NCBI GenBank assembly: GCA_051893155.1
Contig: JBJFGY010000004.1
Location: 1-19,072, forward strand
Direction: 5' to 3'
Source: UBA6448 sp051893155
Lineage (GTDB): Bacteria; Bacillota_I; Bacilli_A; RF39; UBA660
DNA: 19,072 bases
Shown: positions 6,943-13,661 of the stretch, piece after piece
How the letters are laid out: the number at the start of each line of letters is the position of its first letter
Numbering within the stretch: position 1 is the stretch's first letter
The notes under the pieces: model-generated
Told to the model about the DNA's origin: nothing
The model's input: only the letters and a program-made list of their open reading frames with translations
The model's database searches: none
Program-made: the position numbers and the translations under genes

Positions 6943-7929
6943 ATGAAAAAAAGAATTTTAACTGGTTTAAAACCTACAGGAGAATTAACTTTAGGTAATT
7001 ATATTGGAGCGATTAGACAACTTGTTGAAATGCAAAATGATAAAGAAAATGAACTTCTTTTGTTTGTGGCAGATTTACACGCTTTGACTATTTATCAAGA
7101 TCCAAAAGAACTTAGAAATCGTATAAAAAGATTTATAGCAATGTATATAGCATGTGGAATTGATCCTAATAAAACAATGATTTATATACAATCTGAAAAT
7201 ATATATATTCCAATGATATCTTGGATATTAGAATGTAATACTTATTATGGAGAAGCCTCAAGGATGATTCAATTTAAAGAAAAATCAAAAGAAAATACTA
7301 ATTTTTCAGTAGGCCTTTTAACTTATCCAGTATTAATGGCTGCAGATATATTATATTGTGATGCAGATTTAGTTCCTGTTGGAATTGATCAAAAACAACA
7401 TGTTGAACTTGCAAGAGATATTGCAATAAGATTTAATAAAAAATATGGAGAAACTTTTAAAATACCTAATCCATTAATTACTAAAGAAGGAACTAAAATT
7501 AAAGATTTAAAAGACCCTACTAAAAAGATGAGCAAATCAGAAGAAAATCCTATGGGAGTAATTTCTCTTTTTGATGATGAAAAAACTATTGAAAAGAAAA
7601 TTATGGGTGCAACAACTGATTCAGAAAATTTAGTATATTATGATGAAGAAAAAAAACCAGGAATATCTAATTTATTGAATATTGCTTCGGTTCTTAGTGG
7701 TAAACCAATAAATGAATTATCTAATGAATTTAGTGATAAGGGATATGGTAATTTTAAAAAATATTGTGCGACACTTACTATAAATAAAATTAAAGAAATT
7801 CAAGAAAAATATAATAAATTAATAAATAGTTCAAAACTTGATGAAATACTTAGTAATGGTCTTAAAAAAAGTGAAGAACTTGCAAAAGAAAAATGTGAAC
7901 TTATGAAAATAAAAGTTGGATTAAAATAA
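6943..7929 (+). CDS. trpS: Tryptophanyl-tRNA synthetase
   Basis: This 328-residue class I synthetase charges tRNA-Trp with tryptophan using ATP. The HIGH-type motif appears as TLGN (16-19) within GELTLGNYIGAIRQ, and the KMSKS loop is KMSKS at 195-199. The stretch NTYYGEASRMIQFKEK and the sequence DLVPVGIDQKQHVELARDIA are typical of bacterial TrpRS. Length is normal for the family. The reading frame stays open upstream to an ATG at 6847, but that codon lies inside the T-box leader. The ATG at 6937 is only one base from the ribosome site, so I chose 6943, which has AAAGGG at 6930-6935 with good spacing. The UGG specifier of the leader independently confirms the amino acid. The gene appears to be transcribed alone; metK behind it has its own promoter. 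Confidence 0.97.
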   Translation: MKKRILTGLKPTGELTLGNYIGAIRQLVEMQNDKENELLLFVADLHALTIYQDPKELRNRIKRFIAMYIACGIDPNKTMIYIQSENIYIPMISWILECNTYYGEASRMIQFKEKSKENTNFSVGLLTYPVLMAADILYCDADLVPVGIDQKQHVELARDIAIRFNKKYGETFKIPNPLITKEGTKIKDLKDPTKKMSKSEENPMGVISLFDDEKTIEKKIMGATTDSENLVYYDEEKKPGISNLLNIASVLSGKPINELSNEFSDKGYGNFKKYCATLTINKIKEIQEKYNKLINSSKLDEILSNGLKKSEELAKEKCELMKIKVGLK

Positions 7930-7952
7930 TACTTTAAAAATAAAAAAAATAT

Positions 7953-7961
7953 TGATATAAT
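7953..7961 (+). promoter_or_regulatory. Extended -10 promoter of the SAM riboswitch-metK unit
   Basis: TGATATAAT is a perfect extended -10 (TATAAT at 7956-7961). No convincing -35 is present in the A-rich stretch upstream, as is common for extended -10 promoters. The predicted start near 7968 is only a few bases before the riboswitch P1 helix, which supports the call. Confidence 0.75.
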
Positions 7962-7970
7962 TGTTATAAC

Positions 7971-8094
7971 ATCTTATAAAGAGTGATGGAGGGACTAGCC
8001 CGATGAAGTCACACCAACCTAATTAAGTTAGGTGGTAATGCTAGATCTATAAGATAACTTTATCACTCAAGATATTGTTATCTTGGGTTTTTTT
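7971..8094 (+). promoter_or_regulatory. SAM-I (S-box) riboswitch upstream of metK
   Basis: The aptamer spans 7971-8055. P1 is ATCTTATA (7971-7978) with TATAAGAT (8048-8055). P2 closes with GTGA (7983-7986) and TCAC (8009-8012) around the conserved GGAGGGACT...GCCCGATGAA core. P3 is ACCTAA/TTAGGT (8017-8022, 8028-8033), and P4 lies in GCTAGATC. The expression platform is visible: AAGATAAC (8051-8058) can pair with GTTATCTT (8077-8084) as an antiterminator, using the 3' strand of P1. When SAM is bound, P1 forms, the antiterminator is lost and the terminator at 8066-8094 stops transcription. High SAM therefore shuts off the SAM synthetase gene below it. Confidence 0.95.
8066..8094 (+). terminator. 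SAM-controlled terminator
   Basis: CTCAAGATA (8066-8074) pairs with TATCTTGGG (8079-8087) around a TTGT loop, followed by seven T. This is the OFF-state hairpin of the S-box switch and competes with the antiterminator that uses 8077-8084. Confidence 0.93.
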
Positions 8095-8136
8095 ATAAGA
8101 TAGTTATTATATAGTTTAGGAAAGGAAGGAGTTTAT

Positions 8137-9159
8137 ATGAAATTATATAGTAATGAAATTGTTTTTCGAGGTCATCCAGATAAAGTATGTGATCAAATAA
8201 GCGATGCACTTTTAGATGCATATTTAAGTGGTGACAAAAATTCAAGATGTGCCATCGAAGTAATGGGGGGTAAAGGTATAATTTTTATTACAGGGGAAGT
8301 ATCAAGTAAAACTAAAGTTAATGTTAAAAAAGTTGTAAAAAGGGTTTTATATGATGTTGGTTATAATTTAAATTATAAAATTATTAATAATTTAGGAGTA
8401 CAAAGTCCAGATATTGCAATGGGTACTAATGAAAAAAAATTAGGTGCTGGAGATAATGGTATGATGTTTGGATATGCATGTGATGACACTAAAGAGTTTT
8501 TACCCCTTGCAATGGTAATATTACAAAGATTAAGTAAAAAATATGATAATTTACGTAAAAAAGATAAAAGGTTTTTATCAGATGGAAAAGCTCAAATAAC
8601 AGGTTATTATAACGAAAATAATAAACTTGTTAAAATTAAAACATTTACAATATGTTATCAAAATACTGAAAAAGAAAGAAATATAACTGATAAAATTCTT
8701 ATTACTATATGTAATAATATATGTAAAGAATATAATATTAAAGTTGAAAAATATTTAATTAATCCAACAGGAAAATTTTATATTGGCGGTTTTGCTGCTG
8801 ATGCTGGACTTACAGGTAGAAAAATTGTAGTGGATTCTTATCAATCTTTTGCTCCAGTGGGTGGTGGTGCTTTTTCAGGCAAAGATCCGAGCAAAGCAGA
8901 TCGCTCTGGAGCATATAAAGCAAGAGAAATTGCCAAAAAAATAATAGAGTCTAAAAAATATAAATGGTGTTTAGTTCAAATTTCTTATGCTATTGGAGTT
9001 ACTAAACCACTTTCAATATTAATAAAAACAGATTTAGGTTATATAAATCCAAGTAAAGAATTATATGATGAATGCATGCCTAAAAATATTATTAAAGATT
9101 TAAATTTAAAAAATATATGTTATGAGAATAAAGCAATGTTTGGTCATTTTATTGACTAG
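8137..9159 (+). CDS. metK: S-adenosylmethionine synthetase, short divergent form
   Basis: The enzyme makes S-adenosylmethionine from methionine and ATP. Conserved landmarks are GHPDK (12-16) followed by DQISDALLDA, GAGDNGMMFGYA (from 103), DGKAQIT, DAGLTGRKIVVDSY and GGGAFSGKDPSKADRS (from 242), then YAIGV. At 340 residues it is clearly shorter than the usual 380-400. The C-terminal part after YAIGV is compact but still ends in a GHF-type motif. Differences at normally strict positions include FRGHPDK for TEGHPDK, Val241 where a histidine normally precedes GGGAFSGKD, GGFAADAGLTGRK for GGPxGDAGLTGRK, and TGKF for TGRF. The SAM-I riboswitch upstream fits the assignment closely. AAGGAGT gives a strong ribosome site. 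The frame is uninterrupted, so it reads as a functional but fast-evolved enzyme and not a pseudogene. Confidence 0.93.
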   Translation: MKLYSNEIVFRGHPDKVCDQISDALLDAYLSGDKNSRCAIEVMGGKGIIFITGEVSSKTKVNVKKVVKRVLYDVGYNLNYKIINNLGVQSPDIAMGTNEKKLGAGDNGMMFGYACDDTKEFLPLAMVILQRLSKKYDNLRKKDKRFLSDGKAQITGYYNENNKLVKIKTFTICYQNTEKERNITDKILITICNNICKEYNIKVEKYLINPTGKFYIGGFAADAGLTGRKIVVDSYQSFAPVGGGAFSGKDPSKADRSGAYKAREIAKKIIESKKYKWCLVQISYAIGVTKPLSILIKTDLGYINPSKELYDECMPKNIIKDLNLKNICYENKAMFGHFID

Positions 9160-9180
9160 ATATGCTTTTTTTTATATAAT
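9152..9180 (+). promoter_or_regulatory. Promoter of the ABC-F gene, overlapping the metK stop
   Basis: TTGACT (9152-9157), a 17-base spacer and TATAAT (9175-9180) form a near-consensus promoter. Its -35 element overlaps the last codons of metK. The predicted start is near 9187, giving a leader of about 18 bases with GGTGA at 9196-9200. Confidence 0.78.
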
Positions 9181-9204
9181 TTTCAAAGAAAAGTTGGTGA
9201 AAAA

Positions 9205-10827
9205 ATGGATATTAAACATTTATACATGTCATTTGGTTTACAAGAAATATTTAATGATGTTTCAATTCATTTTAATGATAATGATAAAGTTGGTATAGTA
9301 GGAGTTAATGGTGCAGGAAAATCAACTTTATTTAATTTAATTTTAGGAAAACTTACACCTGATAGTGGAAAAATAATAATTAAAAATAATATAAATATTG
9401 GCTATTTACCTCAAGTTATTACTGATGAAATACCTTATGAAGATATAACTGTTTTTGAATATTTACTTTTGGGAAGACCTATTGAAAATTTAAAAAAAGA
9501 ACTTGTTAATTTATATGAAAAACTTGCTAATGCAAATGAGAATAACTTAAATAATTATTTAAAACAAGTAACAAAAATTGAAGATAAATTAAAATATTAT
9601 GATGAATATAATGCAGAAAGTATACTTTTAAAAATTATTTCTGGAATGAATATTGATGATAAGTTATTAGATTTAAAACTAAAAAACATATCTGGAGGGC
9701 AAAAATCTAAAATTGCATTTGCAAGACTTTTATATTCCAATCCTGAAATAATTCTTTTAGATGAACCAACAAACCATCTTGATTTAGATACTAAAGATTA
9801 TATTATTAATTATTTGAAAAATTATCATGGTCTTATATTAGTTATTTCACATGATATAGATTTTTTAAATGAAGTAACAAATAAAACATTATATATTGAT
9901 AAAAATAAACATAATATAGAATTATTTAATGGTAATTATGCAAGATATTTAAAAATTAAAAATGAAAGAGAAATAGCTAAGGAAAAACTTTATGAAAAGC
10001 AAACTAAAGAGGAAGAAAAATTAAAAAACATTATTAATAAATATATCAGAGGAAATGAAAAAAAAGCAAATATTGCTAAAGATAGAATTAAAAAATTAGA
10101 AAAACTTCAAAGTCAAAAAGTTGAACTTGAAAAGAAAAATAAATATACAAATTTTAAAATAAAAATAAACTATCCAAGTTATAATATACCAATATCTTGT
10201 AAAAACTTAACATTTGGTTATAATTTAGATAATCTTTTATATGAAAATTTAACATTTGATATATATCGTGGTGAGAAACTTTTAATAGTTGGAGAAAATG
10301 GTATTGGTAAAACAACTCTTTTAAAACTTATTATGAATTATTTAAAACCTTTAAATGGAAATATTATTATTGGTGATAAAACAAATATTGCTTATTATGC
10401 ACAAGAACATGAAATATTAGATCAAAATAAAACTATTTTAGATAATTTTAAAGAATTTAATTTACCTATATATGAACTTAGAAAAATACTTGGAAGTTTT
10501 TTATTTTCAAATGATGATGTTTTTAAAAAAGTAAGTGTGCTTTCTCCTGGAGAAAAATCGAGAGTTGCTCTTGCCAAAATATCTTTATCTGGAGCTAACA
10601 CTCTTCTTTTAGATGAACCAACAAATCATTTAGATCCAATGACACAAATGATTATTGCAGATACTTTTTCTTCTTATGAAGGAACAATGTTAGTAGTATC
10701 ACATAATTTAGAATTCGTAGATAATTTAAAAATTGATAGAATGCTTCTTTTACCAAGTGGAAAAATAATTTATTATGATAAAAATATTGTTTTACATTAT
10801 GAACTTATTAATGAAAAAAATATTTAA
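9205..10827 (+). CDS. ABC-F family ATPase (ribosome-associated)
   Basis: This 540-residue protein has two ATPase domains and no membrane helices, the hallmark of ABC-F proteins, which act at the ribosome exit site on stalled or drug-bound ribosomes. Domain one has Walker A GVNGAGKST (33-41), signature SGGQ (163-166) and DEPTNHLDL. Domain two has GENGIGKTT (from 363), signature SPGE (447-450) and DEPTNHLDP. Both catalytic glutamates are present. Between the domains (about 240-312) lies a charged, helical linker of Lys/Glu-rich repeats, which in this family forms the P-site tRNA interaction motif. It is typical in length, so housekeeping translation factors of the YdiF/YfmR/YkpA kind are more likely than a dedicated resistance protein, but sequence alone does not decide. 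It has its own promoter. Confidence 0.9.
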   Translation: MDIKHLYMSFGLQEIFNDVSIHFNDNDKVGIVGVNGAGKSTLFNLILGKLTPDSGKIIIKNNINIGYLPQVITDEIPYEDITVFEYLLLGRPIENLKKELVNLYEKLANANENNLNNYLKQVTKIEDKLKYYDEYNAESILLKIISGMNIDDKLLDLKLKNISGGQKSKIAFARLLYSNPEIILLDEPTNHLDLDTKDYIINYLKNYHGLILVISHDIDFLNEVTNKTLYIDKNKHNIELFNGNYARYLKIKNEREIAKEKLYEKQTKEEEKLKNIINKYIRGNEKKANIAKDRIKKLEKLQSQKVELEKKNKYTNFKIKINYPSYNIPISCKNLTFGYNLDNLLYENLTFDIYRGEKLLIVGENGIGKTTLLKLIMNYLKPLNGNIIIGDKTNIAYYAQEHEILDQNKTILDNFKEFNLPIYELRKILGSFLFSNDDVFKKVSVLSPGEKSRVALAKISLSGANTLLLDEPTNHLDPMTQMIIADTFSSYEGTMLVVSHNLEFVDNLKIDRMLLLPSGKIIYYDKNIVLHYELINEKNI

Positions 10828-10837
10828 AAAAGGGTTA

Positions 10838-10861
10838 ATGTTTGGTAAAATCTATATATGA
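10838..10861 (+). CDS. Possible 7-codon leader ORF coupled to the next gene
   Basis: AAAAAAGGG (10826-10834) precedes an ATG at 10838 with normal ribosome-site spacing. The seven codons encode MFGKIYI and end in TGA at 10859-10861, sharing ATGA with the start codon of the 489-residue gene. On transcripts reading through from the ABC-F gene this could bring ribosomes to a start that has no site of its own. It is too short to support by composition and could be chance in AT-rich DNA. Confidence 0.3.
   Translation: MFGKIYI
10843..10851 (+). promoter_or_regulatory. Possible extended -10 placing the transcript start at the ATG
   Basis: TGGTAAAAT is an extended -10 (TAAAAT at 10846-10851, five of six). 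The usual distance to the start point puts transcription at about 10858, which is the A of the start codon, so the mRNA would be leaderless. No clear -35 is visible. Confidence 0.45.
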
Positions 10862-12327
10862 GTAGATTTGAAAATAAAATTATTAATGAGAGTACAAAAT
10901 TTTATGAGAAATTAAAACTTTTTTATAGTAGTGCTAAAGCAGAAGGAATATCTCTTTCTTCTTTTGATGATGAATTTAAAGATAATAAATCAAGAATAGA
11001 TTTTATTATTAAATTAATAAAACTTGATGAAAATGGAAAACTTTCAAATAAAATGCATCAAGTGCTTGAAGAAAATTACGAGTATTTTACAAATTTTATA
11101 AAAGGACAGTATTTTCCTAAACCTTTAACTGTACCTAAAGATATAATGAAAAATATTAAAGAAACAGGAATTCCCGTTATAGAGGATTTGCCTTCTGAAG
11201 ATGACTTATCACTATTATTAGATTTAATCGAAAGAAATTATACTATGTGTAGTAAAATATTTGCTAATAAAAAGATAATTGTAAAACTTCCTAGTGATAG
11301 TATTCATCATGACATATATGAACAATTAGAAATTAAAGAAGATAATATTGCTCATCTATTAGGACTTACAAGTTCAAATTCTTTAATAAATTTATATATT
11401 TCTAAAACTGGTAATACTAGTCCTGCAATTAATATGCCAAAATTTTTTATATCTTTCGAAGGAAAAAATATATTAATTGAAGAAAATGAAAAAATAAGAG
11501 ATTTTGTAAAAAACTTTAATTCAAAAGATAATGAATTATTTAAACAAGAGTTTAAGAAAAAATTTGGTTATGATTATCCTCTTATTGAATTTAATAAATT
11601 AATAATTAAAAATATAAGTTTATTTAACTATGAAAGTTTAAATTTTAATGAAATAATTGTAGATCATATAGAAAAAGATATTAATTGTGATTTATTTGTT
11701 CCTCATTATAATGGTAATTTTTCTGAAACTAGTTCAAAGTATAAATCTTGGGTTGAAGAATTAATTGATTTATATTATCGTTTTGCAAATTTATCAATTG
11801 ATAAACAAAATGAAGTTTTAAAAGATTTTCCCCAATTTATAAACTTTTTTTGTAATAAAACAATGATTGAACAATTAAAAGATAATTTTAGTTCAAAATT
11901 TTTAACTAATTTTAATATATCAAATCCAGATTTAACTAAACAAATTAATAACTTAAAAAATAGAATTATGTCTTTATTTGACTATGATTTATCAGTAATA
12001 GGGTTTAGAACTATAAATATGCATTCATTTAATGGTGGGAAAGATATAGTTTTTGAAAAAAAATGCACTTCTATTTTAACTGAAACAACACCAACAATAT
12101 TAGAAAGATATTACAAAGATGGAAGAGTTTATTTTATAGATAAGATAGTATCTTCCGATGGAAAAATTTTAAAAATAAGTAATGCTAAAGATGAACTAGA
12201 ATATTTAGAAAGACTAGATGAAACTAGTAAAGAATATCAAGATTTATATAATAAAATAATTGAACTTGATAACATAACAAAAGAATATTCTACTTTCTTA
12301 GATAATAATCATAATAAAACAAGATAA
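10858..12327 (+). CDS. Uncharacterised 489-residue protein
   Basis: I do not recognise this protein with confidence. It is soluble, with no signal peptide or membrane helix, rich in Lys, Asn, Asp and Glu, and mostly helical in appearance for residues 1-130. A conserved-looking core (about 120-175) holds an LIERNY segment and a DNIAHLLGL motif (162-170). A second distinct region (about 378-445) contains VIGFRTINMHSF and a TPTILERYYKDGRVYFIDKI block. The HLLGL element recalls proteins annotated with PBECR4 (barnase/EndoU-like nuclease) domains, but this is only a motif impression. No Shine-Dalgarno precedes the ATG. The frame is closed by a stop at 10846 and the next internal Met is near residue 67, so the start is constrained. 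The next gene begins 43 bases downstream. Confidence 0.75.
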   Translation: MSRFENKIINESTKFYEKLKLFYSSAKAEGISLSSFDDEFKDNKSRIDFIIKLIKLDENGKLSNKMHQVLEENYEYFTNFIKGQYFPKPLTVPKDIMKNIKETGIPVIEDLPSEDDLSLLLDLIERNYTMCSKIFANKKIIVKLPSDSIHHDIYEQLEIKEDNIAHLLGLTSSNSLINLYISKTGNTSPAINMPKFFISFEGKNILIEENEKIRDFVKNFNSKDNELFKQEFKKKFGYDYPLIEFNKLIIKNISLFNYESLNFNEIIVDHIEKDINCDLFVPHYNGNFSETSSKYKSWVEELIDLYYRFANLSIDKQNEVLKDFPQFINFFCNKTMIEQLKDNFSSKFLTNFNISNPDLTKQINNLKNRIMSLFDYDLSVIGFRTINMHSFNGGKDIVFEKKCTSILTETTPTILERYYKDGRVYFIDKIVSSDGKILKISNAKDELEYLERLDETSKEYQDLYNKIIELDNITKEYSTFLDNNHNKTR

Positions 12328-12370
12328 AAAAATAAATTCAATTAAGAAAAATATATTTTGGAGGTTATTT

Positions 12371-12868
12371 ATGAAGTGTAAATATTGTAATGTAAAAAAT
12401 TTAGAGGGAGCCACAATTTGTAAAAAATGTGGTAAAAGTTTAAAAAATAAAATAGAGGATAGTAAAAGTGAAAATAGTATAGATCAACCTAATAATATTA
12501 ATAACTCACTTGATACTCTTTGTCATTGTGGAAAAAAAATTGAATCTGATTCTAGTTTTTGTCCTGAATGTGGAGGACCTATTACAGATAAAAAAGAAAG
12601 TATAACTAACGAAAAAGAACAAGAAATAAATGTAGCAAAAGAAGATAAAGTAAGTATATATATTATTATATATATTTTTAGTATGTTGCTTAGCTTAATT
12701 GGTATTCCTTGGATATGTTTAATTGCAATTTTTATAATAATACTTGCAAAAATTAAGTATCCAAAAAATAAAATTATAACGGGATTATTTTGGTATACAA
12801 TTATTATGATTATAATATCTATAGTATTTGTATTTGTATTTTTAAAATCATGTGGATGGATGTACTAA
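12371..12868 (+). CDS. Double zinc-ribbon membrane protein
   Basis: This 165-residue protein has a cytoplasmic N-terminal half with two zinc-ribbon modules and a hydrophobic C-terminal half. The first ribbon uses C3, C6, C17 and C20. The second uses C51, C53, C64 and C67, with CxC in place of the usual CxxC in its first knuckle. A hydrophilic linker (68-93) leads to about three membrane segments (94-110, 112-128, 135-158). Proteins of this layout are widespread in Firmicutes and mostly uncharacterised; the ribbons are usually thought to bind protein or nucleic acid. GGAGG (12360-12364) supports the start. It ends 19 bases before the Lgt-family gene, so the two are probably transcribed together. 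No specific function can be given. Confidence 0.8.
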   Translation: MKCKYCNVKNLEGATICKKCGKSLKNKIEDSKSENSIDQPNNINNSLDTLCHCGKKIESDSSFCPECGGPITDKKESITNEKEQEINVAKEDKVSIYIIIYIFSMLLSLIGIPWICLIAIFIIILAKIKYPKNKIITGLFWYTIIMIIISIVFVFVFLKSCGWMY

Positions 12869-12887
12869 ATATATTATTGGAGATAAA

Positions 12888-13604
12888 ATGTTAAATACAA
12901 AATTACCAATTTATGGAATTATGATTTTATTATCTTTGTTATCAAATATAGTTATTATCATAATTATTTATAAAAAATATAATTTTACGAAAGATGAAAT
13001 TGTTGGAGCATTAGTTTATGAAAATTTGGGAATAATTTTTGGAGCAAAAATATTTACATATATACAAAATTATAATGTATATGATAAATTTAATTTTTTT
13101 ACTTTAAGCCTTTCTTCGTATGGTGCAGTTAGTGGGGCAATTATTTGTTTAGTTATATTTGGTTTGCAATTTAAAAAGAATATTAAAGATATACTATATA
13201 TTTTTACCCCATCTATGCCATTAATGTATGCCATAGGAAAAATAGGATGTTTCTTAGTAGGGTGCTGTTATGGAAATAAGTATAGTAGTATTGGCAGTAT
13301 AACTTATAAATATTCAACAGTTGCTCCTAATAATGTAAATTTATTTCCAGTTCAACTATTAGAAAGTATAGTATTTATTTTAATTTTTATTTACTTAATA
13401 AATAAAATGTATAAAAATAAATATGGATTAGAAACAATAGGAATAAATTTTATAGTATGTGGTTTTTCAAAATTGATTTTAGATTATTTTAGAATGAGTC
13501 ATACTGAGACTTTTATATCATTAAATCAAATAATAAGTATTGTAATTATAATAATTGGAATATTTATTTATATTAAAAATAAAAAAATGTTATTAAATAA
13601 TTAA
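12888..13604 (+). CDS. Lgt-family membrane protein (prolipoprotein diacylglyceryl transferase-like)
   Basis: This polytopic membrane protein of 238 residues, about seven hydrophobic segments, follows the Lgt family pattern: SYGAVSGAI (compare HGG/GG in Lgt), GKIGCFLVGCCYG (117-129, compare GRxGNFxNGExxG), FPVQLLES (compare HPSQLYE) and a late DYFRMSHTE. Canonical Lgt transfers diacylglycerol from phosphatidylglycerol to the lipobox cysteine of prolipoproteins. In the signature region the usual arginine is Lys118 and the NGE core is replaced by VGCC, so this belongs to a cysteine-bearing side branch whose activity is not assured. The ATG at 12888 with TTGGAGAT just upstream is preferred over the in-frame ATG at 12852, which would overlap the previous gene and add residues with no hydrophobic or family match. 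No terminator follows. Confidence 0.72.
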   Translation: MLNTKLPIYGIMILLSLLSNIVIIIIIYKKYNFTKDEIVGALVYENLGIIFGAKIFTYIQNYNVYDKFNFFTLSLSSYGAVSGAIICLVIFGLQFKKNIKDILYIFTPSMPLMYAIGKIGCFLVGCCYGNKYSSIGSITYKYSTVAPNNVNLFPVQLLESIVFILIFIYLINKMYKNKYGLETIGINFIVCGFSKLILDYFRMSHTETFISLNQIISIVIIIIGIFIYIKNKKMLLNN

Positions 13605-13646
13605 ATTAATGAATCAAAAATATAATAATGTTTTGAAGTTTTTTTA

Positions 13647-13655
13647 TGTTATAAT
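13647..13655 (+). promoter_or_regulatory. Extended -10 promoter giving a probable leaderless addB mRNA
   Basis: TGTTATAAT is a perfect extended -10 (TATAAT at 13650-13655). Six bases separate it from the ATG at 13662, so transcription would begin at or next to the start codon. A TTGAAG at 13633-13638 is too close (11 bases) to serve as a -35. Confidence 0.6.
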
Positions 13656-13661
13656 TAATAT

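Noticed and set aside
9205..10827. The ABC-F gene as a dedicated antibiotic-resistance determinant
   Set aside because: There is no leader peptide attenuator, mobile element or neighbouring resistance gene, and the linker length looks ordinary; a housekeeping role is equally or more likely.
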